Shown here piece after piece: positions 43,972 through 56,160 of a DNA stretch of 64,000 nucleotides. Under the pieces are notes generated by a model that was not told where the DNA came from, made no database searches, and worked only from the letters and a program-made list of their open reading frames with translations. The position numbers and the translations under genes were made by a program. The stretch is taken from the NCBI GenBank assembly GCA_013180625.2, contig SNVD02010008.1, forward strand, positions 186,001 through 250,000, read 5' to 3'. Each line of letters begins with the position of its first letter. Positions within the stretch are counted from its first letter, which is position 1. This DNA comes from Boswellia sacra (taxonomy: Eukaryota > Streptophyta > Magnoliopsida > Sapindales > Burseraceae).

Positions 43972-44815
43972 TACCATGAGAAGAAAAATGAGAAACCAAT
44001 TAAGAAAGAGAAGATTGTTGAGAAGGGCAAGGAAGTTGCCAAGGAAGAGGTCAAGGAAGAAGAATACCAAGTAATAAAGCAATTGAAGAAGACTCAGGCG
44101 AATGCCAGTATTTGGGACTTGTTAATCTCGTCTCAAAAGCATATAGAAGCCATGGTGAAGGCTTTGACAGAAGTAGAGATATCAATGACAACCACTCCAA
44201 ATGAGATGTTGACTGCCATGACTAGAAAAGAATCCAAGGGGTTAAAACAGAGGGGGCTAATCACTTTCACTGATGATGATTTGCCTATTGAAAGAAAGAA
44301 TCACAATAAGCCGTTGTTCATCACCGCGAAGATTGGAGAGCAGATTTCTCCTTGCATCATGGTGGATGGTAGGTCTGCTATCAATATTGTGCTTATGAAG
44401 ATATTACACAAGTATGGTGTTAGTGAAGATGATCTCGAGCCCTGTGAGATGGTGATCAGGGCTTGTGATGACTCGAAAATGAGTATTGTTGGGATTTTCA
44501 AGGCATTAGTAAATACTGAACCTATTGAAGTTAAGACTGAGTTCACTGTTCTTGACATTCTTGTTACCTTCGCTGCTTTATTGGGCCAAGCATGATTCCA
44601 TCCACTTGGTAGGATTCCTTCCACTTGACATCAGAAGATCTTATTCAATATGGATGAGGAGATTATGACCATTCATGTTGCCTCAATCATTGCACCCGCT
44701 ACCTTAGGTGTGAAGGTTGGAAAGATACCTTACATGGGAGGCTTCTATGTAGCCATGATCAATGAGATCAGTCCACTTGTTGCTGGAATAATAAAGAAAG
44801 AAGGGTAATTACCAA
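43972..44815 (+). pseudogene. Tat-like Gag end and protease
   Basis: A Lys/Glu-rich tract (VEKGKEVAKEEVKEE) leads into QLKKTQANASIWDLLISSQK, the usual Tat junction, then ITFTDDDLPIERKNHNKPLF and a retropepsin-like region in which the D-T/N-G active site reads VDGRSAINIV. The frame ends near 44595 (LLGQA, family LLGRPWIH). Confidence 0.75.
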
Positions 44816-46450
44816 GGACTGGGCTTGGGAAGAATAGAAATGGTCTACCATCCCTTCCAGATTTCAAAGGTCAAACCACTACAAGAGGGTTAGTCTATGT
44901 GTCCGATGAAGAAGAAGACTTTAGGCCTAAGAAGGGGGAATTCATCAAGTTCGTCAAAGCCTAAGATATGACGTATGTGGGAGCTGTTGAACCATTAGTT
45001 TACAATAAAATGTTGAAGCCCGAATTTGAAATTTTTAGGGATATACTTCAAGCTGGAATCTTTAAGAGGTATGACTTAGCTGAAGAGATTGAAGAGATAA
45101 AGAACAAGGAAGAGAAGCTTCCAAAGTTGCTAATGGAGTCATCTGTCAAACTTGTTGCCGTCATTAAATAAGGGATTAAAGACATCTATTATGAAGTTTA
45201 TTCCTAACCTCTTTGAAGAAAAGGACAATATTTATGTTTCTAATTTTAATGCAATAAAGAATAATTTTGCTTACTTGTTTGATGTTTATCGTAATGGCAT
45301 TGTGCATGATAATATGCATTTCAGTAGAATATTTGATATTCATGCCATTCAAACTTATGACATTAATCTTGGTACAATTGAAAAATGCAAGAATATATGC
45401 ATTGGACTTAATACAACTCCTAAAGAAAGAGAGAGAGTTGAAAAATTACTAAAGAAACATGAAGAAGTCTTTGCTTGGTCCTATGATGGCATACCCGAAA
45501 TCGATAGAAGTATCGTTAAGCATATGATTCCAACGTATCCGCACATAGAGCCGGTCAAGCAAAAGTTAAAGAGGTTAAGACTAGAATGGGCTCAAAAAAT
45601 CAAGGAAGAAGTCTCAAAGTAGATTGAAGCCAGGTTTCTAGATTTGACAAATTATCTAGAATGGTTAGCCAATATTGTGTCAGTGTCAAAGAAGGATGGA
45701 AGAGTCTGAATATATGTTGATTACTGAGACATGAACAAGGCCTCATCGAAGGATGACTTCCCTTTGCCTCACATTGATGTGTTGGTGCACAACATTATCG
45801 CTAGTGTGATGTTATCTTTTGTAGATGGGTTTTCTGGTTACAACCAAATAATGATGGCCAATGAAGACAAGATGAAATCGACCTTCATTACGGAGTGGGA
45901 AGCTTACTGTTATAAGGTGATGCCTTTCAAGTTGAAGAATATCAGGGGCAATCTACCAATGAATGGTAACGATACTATTTCATGATATGATGTACAAAGA
46001 GATAGAAGTTTATGTAGATAACATGATCTGAAATTCGAGACTCGAGATGGTTATTTTAAAGTATTAGACAGATTCCTAGAAAGGGTGAAGAAGTACAAGC
46101 TATGGTTGAATTTGAAGAAATGTGTTTGTGGAGTCATCTTAGAGAAGCTGTTGGGATTCATAGTTGGCAAGTAGGGGATAGAGATAGGTCCTAGCAATGT
46201 TAAGGCGATTACGAAGATGTCATCGCCCAAGGCAAAAAAAAAAGGTTAGAGGATTTCTTGAGAAGATCTAATACATCAGTCAATTCATTGCCAAATTGAT
46301 GATAGTTTGTGCACCTATCTTTAGACTCCTAAAAAAGGATTAGCCAGTGACGTGGAATGATCAGTGCTAAGAAGCATTTGAGAAGATTAAGAAGTATTTA
46401 TAGAATCCATCAGTTTTAAGACTATAAAAACCCAGCAATAATTTAACTCT
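44815..46450 (+). pseudogene. Tat-like reverse transcriptase
   Basis: Recognisable pieces in several frames: GLGKNRNGLPSLPDFKG and TTTRGLVYV, VKHMIPTYPHIEPVKQKLKR (45500-45600), DDFPLPHIDVLV and LSFVDGFSGYNQIMMANEDK (45745-45880), YKVMPFKLKN, then the catalytic box degraded to YVDNMI (about 46010). Stops at 45620, 45728 and 46022 and the Asp to Asn change make it non-functional. Confidence 0.85.
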
Positions 46451-46454
46451 CTAC

Positions 46455-46712
46455 TTGGCTCTTGAGGAGGAGGCCATTGGTGCTATGCTAGCACAAGATG
46501 ATGAGAACAGTGTGAAACATGGCATTTACTATCTTAACAAGAAGTTGCTACTATACAAGACTAAGTACAGTTACATGGAGAAGATGTGCTTAGCCATAGT
46601 ATGGCTTTTGAAGAAGTTGAGGCACCACTTTCAATCTTATAAGATTAAGGCTATCTCAAAAGAGGATCTGATGAAGTATCTTTATGAAATACCATCCTCG
46701 ATAGGAAGCTAA
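46455..46712 (+). pseudogene. Tat-like RNase H
   Basis: LALEEEAIGAMLAQDDENSV, YYLNKKLLLYKTKYSYMEKM and AIVWLLKKLRHHF match the Gypsy RNase H; the frame is cut at 46712. Confidence 0.8.
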
Positions 46713-46759
46713 CAAGATGGCTAGTCCAGTTGTAAGAATTTGACATTGAGTATGTCACC

Positions 46760-47262
46760 ATGAAGGTGGTGAAAGGAAGAGTAATTGTAAAATTCTTGGC
46801 CATGAATCCGATCAATGAAAATGAACCATGGGAGTTGGATTTCCCAGATGAACATCTAAAGGTAATCTCCCTAGTCGGATGGAAGATGTTCTTTAACAGA
46901 GCTGTTAATAGAAACGGTGCTAGAATAAGAGTTATTCTAGTATCACCAATTGAAGAAGTCATTCCCTTTACTAAGAAGCTGGAGTTTAGAGTTACTAACG
47001 ACATGGCTAAGCATGAAGCCTATGCCTTTGGGTTAGAAATCATGACAATAATGGGCATCATTGAAACAGAAGTGTTAGGCATTCGAAGTTAGTCATTTCT
47101 CAAACCAATAAAGATTTGGATGTAATAAAAGAAAGGTTAAAGCGATATTTGGAGCATATTAGAAGATTGATTGGGAGGTTCAAGCAGTATACCTTCACGC
47201 ATCTTCCCAAAAATGAGAATCAGATGGCTGATGCTTTAGCTTCTTTGCATCAGTTTGGGTGA
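46760..47262 (+). pseudogene. Second (archaeal-type) RNase H-like domain
   Basis: WKMFFNRAVNRNGARIRVIL, LEFRVTNDMAKHEAYAFGLE and, near 47198-47260, HLPKNENQMADALASLHQFG. This extra RNase H following the canonical one is typical of Tat elements. The first catalytic Asp (WKLYFDGA in relatives) is Asn here and the frame stops at 47092. Confidence 0.75.
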
Positions 47263-47479
47263 GTACTCAAGAGCTGTTGGTGAGGCAAATAGTGATATCT
47301 TGCTATACAGAACCCTAGGCAATGGAAGCCAAAGTGGATGAGAAGCCATGGTTCTATGATTTGAAGAAGTATCTAGAATAGAGGATTCTACAAAAGGAGT
47401 CTAGTAAGCAAGACAAGGTTGTACTGTGAAGGTTAGCCCAACAATTTACTTGTCATTAATGAGTGATGTACAATAGAAT

Positions 47480-48595
47480 GCCAAAAGGGATGCAATTAAA
47501 GTGTGTCGATAAAGAAGAAGTTGGACGGCTCATAGAGAAAATCCACAGTGGAGTATGTGGGCTACACATGAACAAGCTAATACTTGCAAAGACGATAATA
47601 AGGCAGGGTTTTTATTAGCTAACCATCGAGATAGATCGTGTCTAATTTGTGAAACCTCGTCACTAGTGCCAGATCAATAGAAATTTGATTCACCAACCAC
47701 CTTTAGAGCTATAAGGAATGGTAGCACTATGGCCCTTCACTGTATAAGACATTAACATTATGGCGAGATAAGGTCGTTAGCCTTTAATGGGCATCAATAT
47801 ATGATGGTGGTGATTGACTACTTCACCAAGTGCATAGAAGCGGGGTCCTAAGGTAAACTGAGCACAAGACAGATAGCGAAGTTCATTAAGAAGAACATCA
47901 TATGTAGATTTGGAGTACCACATCACATCGTGACTGATAATAGGTTTCATTTCCAGGATGAGACTAAAACCTTCTTGAGAAGTATGGGATTGAACACCAT
48001 AAGTCATCTCCATACTGGCCACAAGCAAATGGAGCATTAGAAACAGCCAATAAGAACAACAAGAAGATGCTGGCCAAGACGGTGCAGACATACAAAGATT
48101 AGGCTAAGAAAGTTATTATTTGTATTATGGGGTATAGAACGACACCTAGAAGCTCAACAGGCATGACACCCTTTTATTAGTGTATGGTTCAGAAGCAGTC
48201 CTACCAATTGAGATAGAAATGCAATCAGCAAAGGTTCTAATGGAAGCAGAAACTCCTAAAAGGGAATAAGTTCAAAATAAATGTGAACAATCAGCTTTGA
48301 CAGATGAGAAAAGAACGAAGGCCAGATACCACATGCAGTTATACTAAAAGTGGGTTGCTCGAGCCTTTAACAAGAGAATAAAGGCAAAAAAAATTCAAAG
48401 AATAATTGGAATTGGTCCTCGAACAAGCAATGTTGATAATGTTTGATTCGAGAGCAAAGTTCAAACCCAACTGGGAGGAGCCATTCATTGTGATAAAGGT
48501 TATGTCTGACAAAGTCGTCATCTTATCAGACATGTAAGGAAATGAGTTCGCAGAGCCTATCAACATAGATAGGCTAAAGAAATATTATTTGTGAA
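47480..48595 (+). pseudogene. Tat-like integrase
   Basis: Pieces in different frames: HSGVCGLHMNKLI, QYMMVVIDYFTKCIEAG (about 47790-47850), KFIKKNIICRFGVPHHIVTD (47880-47940), GSEAVLPIEIEMQSAKVL (48187-48240), KFKPNWEEPFIVI and NIDRLKKYY at the end. Numerous stops and a damaged HHCC finger. It is homologous to 61850-62740 on the other strand. Confidence 0.85.
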
Positions 48596-48799
48596 AGTGA
48601 GAATAAAAGAAAAGAGTGTGGGAGGAAAATTAATTAGTTAGAAAATCAAAAATGGCTGATTAACGACAAGAGTTGTATCATTGTACATATATTATTTTAA
48701 GAACAAACGATTGTACTTTTATTAATGAAATGAAATTGTTTAGAAACAAATATACTTTTAAAATGTCTCATTATTTTGCATGATAACAAAAGAAAGCAT

Positions 48800-50340
48800 C
48801 TAAGCTAACAATGAAATTGTCAATGTCACCTCAGGCTCTTCGTTGGACTACGAATACGTTTGTTGTATCGCTCACAGCATTGTCTGACTCAAACAGTCGA
48901 ATCAGGAATGGAAGCCTAAAAGGTCACCCAACCCTTGTATTAATCATCTATCTAAAAGTCAAAATCATGGAACAGATTCCTCTTGATGGTTCAAAGCCAC
49001 CAAGAGTCCCTCACACGCTCTAAATAGTGAGTAAATAGTCTTCTAAGACCGAAAGTAGTCAACAAGTCTATGATCTTCTACTTAAGTTCATAATGCCAAT
49101 GTAGTCTATTAGGATCATAAAAATAACTATGGATGAAACCTACCAAAGGCACGTACGCAATGTAGGTCTCGACTGTCACATGCTCCAGCCTTCACTATGG
49201 ATAGTGCCAATGAGCATCCAGAATGACTTAAAGCTAGTCAACCCAAGATGAATATCTCTCAAGTCTCTTCCTTGTATGAAGTTGAGGGCTATAATAGGAA
49301 ATATCCCCCATCAGACGGTGCTAGAATAGACAGCCTCTCTTGTAACCAAATTTGAAAAACAAAAAAAGAAAAATAAGAAAACCCTGTTAAGTAAAAAACC
49401 TGAAAAGGCGGCTTAGGCAAAAGTTAGGGTAGAAAAAAGAAAAAACCTGCTGAGCTGAAAACTCGAAAGGGCGACTCAGGCACAAGTTAGGTCAAGCTTG
49501 TTAAGTTAAAAACTCCAAAGGGCGACTTAGGCAAGAATTAAAGCATGAAAGAATAAAAGAAGAAAAAAAAGAATAAAGAAAAAGCCTATTGAGTTGAAAA
49601 CCTAAAAAGGGTGGCTCATGCAAAAATTAGGGCAAACTCACTAAGTCAAAAACCCGAAAGGGTGACTTAGGCAAAAAATTAGAGCATGAAAAAAAAGAAA
49701 AAAGAAAAAAAAGAAAAAAAAACCTGCAAAGTCAAAAAACTGAAAGGGTGACTTAGGCAAAAATAAGGGTAAAAAGAAAAATACCTGAAGAAATAAAAGA
49801 CTACCACCGAACCCGTAACTGGGATCAATCTTGACGCGGTCTAGTCCAATCAATGTCTCAGTAAGAATGATGGCCATAAGATATAGTTCTCTAGGACCAT
49901 TCGATGAAACCAATAGAAACTGTGCAAGTAAGCAGAACTAAAGAAGCTGAAGCTAATCGGATAAGATCCTATCCATCATCTTAAGCAAAAGCATGATGGA
50001 AAACAATATCACTCTACAACCTCCAGTGTGAATACCATGGTAGAAATCAAAAAGTCAAAGAAATCAATAAGGCGAGACATCGATAATGTCTCAATAGTAG
50101 GTAGAATGATGCTCTCCAAACATAACAAATGATAACCAAGTATAGTACAGAATTCCTTATGTAGGGGGCAAAGCTCTTGCCCATTGAAGTGGACGACATG
50201 GTCGTAAGAATCTCACAAGGCCGTGAAGTCCCTTACATGTCGAAGCAACTTCAAATTGTAAAGGCAGCTAGATTCAAGTAGCTTCTAGTCATCTTCCTTT
50301 AGAAGTTTTAAGAATGACTGAAGAACTTTGAGAATGGCCT
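48800..50340 (-). pseudogene. DUF7745-like gene antisense to the left Tat-like element
   Basis: Minus-strand reading gives LLRHVRDF, HVVHFNGQELCPLHKEF and ILGYH (50200-50340), LIDFFDFLISTM (about 50040), then LTETLIGLDRVKIDPSYGFG (49800-49870), an intron-like interval with tandem repeats (49370-49790) and IWLQERL (about 49325). The order equals that of the better copy at 60302-61546. Plant proteins with this domain are often linked to Tat-type elements. Stops are frequent, so it is a pseudogene. Confidence 0.65.
49370..49790. repeat. Tandem repeats in the intron-like part of the antisense gene
   Basis: About seven degenerate 55-75-bp units containing aaaacccgaaagggcgacttag and gcaaaaattagg. 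Two or three units exist in the right copy (60950-61105). Confidence 0.75.
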
Positions 50341-50394
50341 TAGACTTGTTAGAAAACACGAGAAGAGGCGTTGGAAGGTATAAAGAGAAGTAGA

Positions 50395-50520
50395 AGGTAA
50401 AAAGAGAAGGCTGATGGTGACAATCCTCACTTATCATCACCATTATTAGCAACATCAACTTGAGCTTGAAGATGCTTAACCTCTCACTCTAGACACTCGA
50501 TTTGTTGGCAACCCGTCTAG
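50395..50520 (-). pseudogene. 3' end of a plant-mobile-domain-like gene
   Basis: Minus-strand sequence matching 59625-59755 (coiled-coil tail with LQAQV-type repeat and poly-Asp end). The rest of that gene (57430-59600) is missing from the left copy and replaced by repeats. Confidence 0.6.
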
Positions 50521-50879
50521 TCCAAGCAAGAAGCATATAGTTAGAAAAGATTATTAAGATAGACATCATGCATACATGAAACATAAAATATTTTTTTTTG
50601 TAGGAAACACGATCCAAAATGGAGCATAGTTTAGAAGTCACTGAGTTTGCAGAAATCACAATACAGTATTAAAAACTAGGGTAGTCACAAAGGAAAAAGA
50701 CCTAATACCTTATTGATTGGAAGCAGCACGATAAGCAAGTAGGCCTGGATCAGGCAGATTAGTCTTAATAGAAGTAACAAGATGCTCAAGCTGCTTGAGT
50801 CAAGCAATTTAGTCTTGAGCAGACCCAGATATGCAAATTGCCTAGATTAGGTAGCTCAGTGTCAAGTAAAATCAATTCA

Positions 50880-51180
50880 AGTAGAACTGTTTGAAGATCT
50901 GCCTTGAAGAAGACATCCACCTTAAAGAAATAATCTCTTTTGAAGAAGGTGTCTTTCTCGAAAAAGGCATCCATATTGAAGAAAGAACCTCCCTTGAAAA
51001 AGGGCATCGACCATGAAGTAGGAGTCCACCTTGAAGAAAACATCTCATTTGAAGAAGGAAGTTCACCATGAAGAAGGAATTTAAATTCCACCCCAAAGAA
51101 AGGATTTTGAAGAAGAAATTTAATGTCCGCCTTGAAGAAGGAAATCTACCTTGAGTATGAAATGTCACCTTGAAGAAAGG
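50880..51180. repeat. Degenerate minisatellite (ccttgaagaa units)
   Basis: About twelve units of 22-28 bp around ccttgaagaaggaa and caccttgaagaa. Frames across it are repeat translation. Confidence 0.7.
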
Positions 51181-51182
51181 AT

Positions 51183-51320
51183 TTGAGAGAAGAAGAGAGT
51201 GAAAAGAGTAGAAAGAAAGAAAAGACAGAAAGAAAGAAAAAGAAAGAAAGAAAGAAAGAAAGAGAAAGAAGAAAGAGAAAGAGAAGGAAAGAAAAGAGAG
51301 AAAAAGAAAAGAAGAGTGAA
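51183..51320. repeat. (GAAA)n purine tract
   Basis: Nearly pure A/G. It is the inverted counterpart of the (CTTT)n tract at 57170-57310, with matching unique flanks. Confidence 0.9.
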
Positions 51321-53186
51321 AACCTCAATATTGACCTTAGGACCGAAAGAGTTTTCAAACATAACCGATGACAAGCACTTAGCCATGGAGTAACATTAGT
51401 TGATGGAATCTTCGAACAACCCACATGGAAGAATTCCTTTAGAGACTAGAAAGCAGATTGTTAAAGAATGCGTCAAACAAGGTAAAATTTGAATTGATTT
51501 GAAATCATCCATACATGTTTGATATTTTGCAAGAATTTGCAAGAATGATGGCAAGATCCCCAGTAAGCCTAAAAATCAACAACATGATAAGAACTCCCTA
51601 GTAGAGGACGTAAAATCCCATAAATGTAAAATCCAAAGAGATTAAGAACAATGAATGCTTTGCTAAAGGCATGAAGAATTGAAAAGTCCAAAGCATAACT
51701 ATAAATGGGGCTTTCATCTCGCTAGAGTGGTTGCGACTATGATACTATGTCAAAGCCTCTTTGAAACTTAAGGGAACACGAACGAGCCATGGGCAACTAT
51801 GGAGAAATGGAGTCACCGCCCAATTATTCAATTGAGAATGAATAAGGGCAATCTGATTCCTCAGTTCAAGACCTAAACTACCCTCATCCCTTAAAAGATA
51901 GGTTCGAGAATATAGGTATGAGCCATTCACCTCACCCGAATCAAAATTTGGCCTCCATTAGGGTATGCCAAATAAGAATAACTCATGCTGTTATACAGTC
52001 CTCCTAAGTGATACATTTTAGGCACATATTCCACTTGTATCTTCTTTATGACATGTAAGGTGATTTCATTCAATAACAATTGTGTATTCATATAGAAAAA
52101 GAGGGAGAAGAATAAAGTTACATTCTTCTCAAATATGGGGTTTAGGGGAGAGGATTACTTTGTTCTTCAACAATAAAATAAATTCTACTTCTAACACTTC
52201 ATATATTCATTCATTCATTCATATTGATCATAGCATATTCATGTAAATCACATCTTCAATATAATCAATCAATGCAAGATTCAATAAATGAGGAATTCCT
52301 CACCACCATATGTGAGTCTATTATATGTTTATTAAACCTCTATATGTATATTCATACACACAATTATCATTATTAGTGATGGTCGCTCACCATCATTGTA
52401 AGTCCACCATCACTTTATGGTATCATTCTAATCATAGTATATTCATGGTATATTCATACATTCATTCATATCAATCAATTAAAATTCTATACAAAGTTAT
52501 AATCTAGAATCATGGCACTTCTACCTAGATATGATAATTCTATCATGGTAGTTCTGCCTAAGCATGACAATTCTAGCCTATTCATAGTAATCATGACATA
52601 CTCTAGCCTAATCACGGTTATCATGGCATATTATAGCCTAATTCAATCAATTAAGGCAAACATGGCAATTTCAACCAATCAAGGTATAATTCATACCTAA
52701 TTCTATGTAATTTCCTAACATGCTTCAAAAATCATAAGTTTTTCTAGCATGATTCTAATCATGTACTCTTAAGCATGATTCTAAACATGTGCTCCTAAAC
52801 ATGATTCTAAGCATTCGCAAAGAAAATAAAATCCTAAGCATGACTCTAATAAAGGAGGAATAGATGACTTACTTTGACAAGCATTTCCATCTTACAAAAT
52901 AAAGAAAGGGCTTCAAGACTTCATAAACCCTAATCATGCTCCTAAGCATCAAAATCAATCCTAAACATGCTTATTCTAATCATAAATAAACCTAAATATG
53001 CTTATTCTAAAGCAAGCAAATAAAGAAGAAAAATAGAGGGAGAAGAGAGAACTGCTCTCAAGAGGTACCCTTTACAGGTTTAGAGCAATAGAGCACCTAG
53101 AAAATTTTAAACTAGAAAAAACCCTTTGAATTCTTAAGTATGTCTTTAAGAGGGAGAAGAGAAGATTTTGATGTGTGTTAAAAAGT

Positions 53187-53213
53187 GGGGGGGGGGGGGG
53201 GGGGGGGGGGGGG
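53187..53213. repeat. Homopolymer of 27 G
   Basis: Uninterrupted G run followed by tgggtttgggggggcg. It could form G-quadruplexes and its length may be uncertain in the assembly. Confidence 0.9.
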
Positions 53214-53889
53214 TGGGTTTGGGGGGGCGTGGTTGAAGAGTTTAGTTGAAAAAGAAAGCAAATTCTAAAAAAAGGAAGGATTCTAATTATAAAAAGAGAA
53301 GAAATGGACGGATATGTGAGGACTGTCGGCTGGCAGTGGGGCAGCTGGCCGGCTATCCTACAACTATCGACTGGTTGTAGCCTATCGAACCCTATTGTTT
53401 CACAACTTTTTAGTGTAGTCCTCCTTCGACCTTCGTCTGTTCGATTGTGAGTAACTTTTCAAGTTTAACTCTGATTTGCAATTTGTAAAATTCTATAAAA
53501 ATTAGGCATCCGTAGCTTCGTATTATATGGCTCATCAATAGATTTCTCCTAGATAAATTTCTATGATTTTTTCAAGTCATATTTCATTTTTCATGACTCT
53601 TGTTTGGTTTTCTTCTCACCTTTCTTCCTCTTACTTCTAGGGGCATTTTGATCATTTTTATTACTTGACATTCATCTTCACTTCATTATCAAACCTAAAA
53701 AATTCAGTGTCTACAGCTTGTCCCTTATTTTGGAGAAGTTTGTGAGACACAAAGATCAATAAACTACTTTTTCTTCATCTTTCCTCTTCTTATCTTGGCA
53801 TCCTCACCTTCATTTGCATTCTGTCAGATTTCTCATCATTTGCTTTCCTTTTCAATTACTATAAGAAAAGTTCACCTACTCAAAAGCTG

Positions 53890-54370
53890 ATGTGCCTACT
53901 CAAGGGCTAAAATGCATCCTTCTAATGCATGCAATGCACTCTTCTAGTGTGGACAGATGCATCCTTATGATGCACAATTTGCACTCTTCTAGTACAAGCG
54001 AATTCATCATTCTAATGTATGAAGTGCATCCTTATGATGCTAAGATAAAACACTTTCAGTGCATCTACTTCTTAAAGTTTCTAACACTTTTCAGTGCAAT
54101 TACTTCTTAGGGTTTTTTAGCACTCCTCAGTGCACCTATTCTAAGAGCTTTGAACACTCTTAAGTGCACCTACTTCCTAGGGTTTCCCACACTCTTCAGT
54201 GTGCCTCTTCTTAGGGTTTGTGCCTATTCTAAGGCATAAAACACTTTTAAGTGCATATACTTCTTAGGATTTTTAACACTCTTCAATGTGCCTTTTCTTA
54301 GGGCTTGTGCCTATTCTAAGGGCTTAAAACACTCTCAAGTGCACATGCTTCTTAGAGTTTCTTCTATTGC
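53890..54370. repeat. Degenerate tandem repeats (cactcttcagtgcacc units)
   Basis: Roughly fifteen units of 25-45 bp around tgcaCACTCTT.AGTGCA and cttcttagggttt. The frame at 53892-54110 is only repeat translation. Confidence 0.75.
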
Positions 54371-55264
54371 ATGCCTATCAGAAAAATGTCTATCATGCAT
54401 TGCTTTGCGACCATTAGTGTAGTGTTCCAAACAAAAAAAATGTATGTATATATATGTTACCAAATTAGAAACTATGCCTAAGGGTATTTGAGTAATTTTA
54501 TTTGAATTTGATGGGCTTTAGGCCATGAAGTACTTGTAAAGCCATGTTTAAATATACGAGAATTGGGTTGGATTATAGTTGTGGGCTTATGTTAGAATTT
54601 GATAAGGATTAAATGGGTTTGGTAAAATAAGTGGGCTAAGGCCCATGAATTAAGGCCTTGTATATATATGAGAGACATGAGAGTTCCAGAAGGGGGGTTT
54701 TTCTTCCACTTGACGATAGAAGAGGAGAGTCTTACGGTTACAAAGAAAAAGAGAAGAAGAAGAAGAGGAATAAGAGAAGGAAGAAAAAAGAGAGGAAAAG
54801 AAGGGAAAAATCAAAGAGTTTATAGGCTTGAAAACTAGGTAGGGATTTTCTAACACTATGCTTAAATCGTGTTATTTATTTATGTTGTTCTTAATTGATA
54901 TGGGTTGTAATACATGTGATTTATGGTTAAATTGATTGTTTGTTGCTGGGATGATGAATTACTTGTGAAATTATGTGCGTATGAAGTGAAGGAGATGTTG
55001 TTCTTGATAAAAGTTGTGATTCATGTGACTGTCCTATGTTCTTTGAGTTGCTACATTTTTCTGGATTGCGATTTGTACAATTTTTCTGTTGTTTAGGAAA
55101 ATAGACATATGAAGCTTTAAATAGCCACTAATTTCATTGAATTTGGATTTAAAATGAAATTTTGGTGAATTTTTGAAATTAGAGGTCGAAATTTGGAAAT
55201 GATATTGTTCAACCGACATATTCGAGCAGGTTCACACCTCTGTATAATTTCAGATTGATATTTA

Positions 55265-55800
55265 ATCCGACACGACTCGACACGTAGTGTTGATTGTCAA
55301 GTGGATGTGTCGAGTGTTTGTTTTGAATGTTTCGAGTGTATGTTTTGAATGTGTTGAGTGTTTGTTAAAAATGTGTCGAATGGCTGTTATGAATATGTCG
55401 AGTGGCTGTTATGAATATGTCGAGTGTCTGTTATGAATGTGTTGAGTGGCTATTTTGAATGTGTTGAGTGGCTGTTTTGAATATGTCGAGTGGCTGTTAT
55501 GAATGTGTCAAGTGTTTGTTATGAATGTGAAGAGTGTCTGTTTTGAGTGTGTTGAGTGTCTGTTTTAAATGTGTCGAGTGTCTGTTATGAATGTGTCGAG
55601 TGTCTATTTTGCATGTGCCAAGTGGCTGTTATGAATGTGTCGAGTGTTGTTATGAATGTGTCGAGTGTCTGTTTAGAATGTGTCAAGTGTCTGTTTGGAA
55701 TATGTCGAGTGTCTGTTTTGAATGTGTCGAGTGTCGTATGCACGACTCGACATGTAGTGTCGAGGGTCGAGTGTCTGGTGTCGAGTGTCGAGTTATGAAA
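55265..55800. repeat. 22-bp minisatellite (tgtcgagtg units)
   Basis: About 22 units of the type gaatgtgtcgagtgtctgttat, variable at several positions, ending in a denser tgtcgagtg run. It lies inside the probable solo LTR. Confidence 0.9.
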
Positions 55801-55924
55801 AGTGTCGAGTGTCGAGCGAAATTACAGAATTGACCCGACCCCTCCTGACAGGTGTGGATTTTTTGTAAAAATTATATTGTTTTGAGACTTATTTTGGAAA
55901 TTATATTAAAAGGTTTATAAGTGT

Positions 55925-56160
55925 ATGCATTGGTCCTTGGATGGGCTGTCTTGGATACGGATCCAAGGAGAATACGGATATGAAATTCTTAGTGTTGGAC
56001 TTTGGATGGGCCGTCTTGCATACGGATCCAAAGGAAACACGAATATAAACTTGATGTGTTGGACCTTGGATGGGCCGTCTTGCATACGGATCCAAGTAGA
56101 ACACGAATATAAACTTGATGTGTTGGACTTTGGATGGGTCGTTTGGATACAGGTCTAAGG
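55925..56160. repeat. About 60-bp tandem repeat, four units
   Basis: Units share ttggatgggccgtcttg and atacggatccaag and gaatataaacttgatgtgttgg. The first and last units are diverged. Confidence 0.88.

Larger units (their letters stand above)
43972..51690 (+). mobile_element. Tat-like Gypsy element, left copy (5' truncated)
   Basis: Begins abruptly at the Athila-like LTR inside the end of gag. Order: gag end/protease, RT, RNase H, a second RNase H-like domain, integrase, then an antisense DUF7745-like gene. A dual RNase H is a hallmark of the Tat lineage. Frames are heavily broken. The part from about 47500 to 51690 is homologous, in reverse orientation, to 62740-56750. Confidence 0.8.
51690..54454. 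other. Spacer with low-complexity and LTR-derived sequence
   Basis: 51790-51960 (gagtcaccgcccaattatt, cagttcaagacc) resembles the LTR sequence of Tat-type elements, so much of 51700-53710 may be a decayed LTR. 52330-53000 has repeated catcatgg, aagcatgattctaa motifs, 53187-53213 is a G run, and 53890-54370 is a tandem array. No gene seen. Confidence 0.5.

Noticed and set aside
51146..51424. Phe/Ser/Leu-rich minus-strand frames and Lys/Glu-rich plus-strand frames
   Set aside because: Translations of the (GAAA)n tract; the same applies to 57158-57385.
55265..55800. CRISPR-like spacing of repeats
   Set aside because: Units are contiguous and degenerate with no unique spacers, in a plant genome.
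55556..55833. Two overlapping 80-codon Cys-rich frames
   Set aside because: They are translations of the 22-bp minisatellite in two frames.
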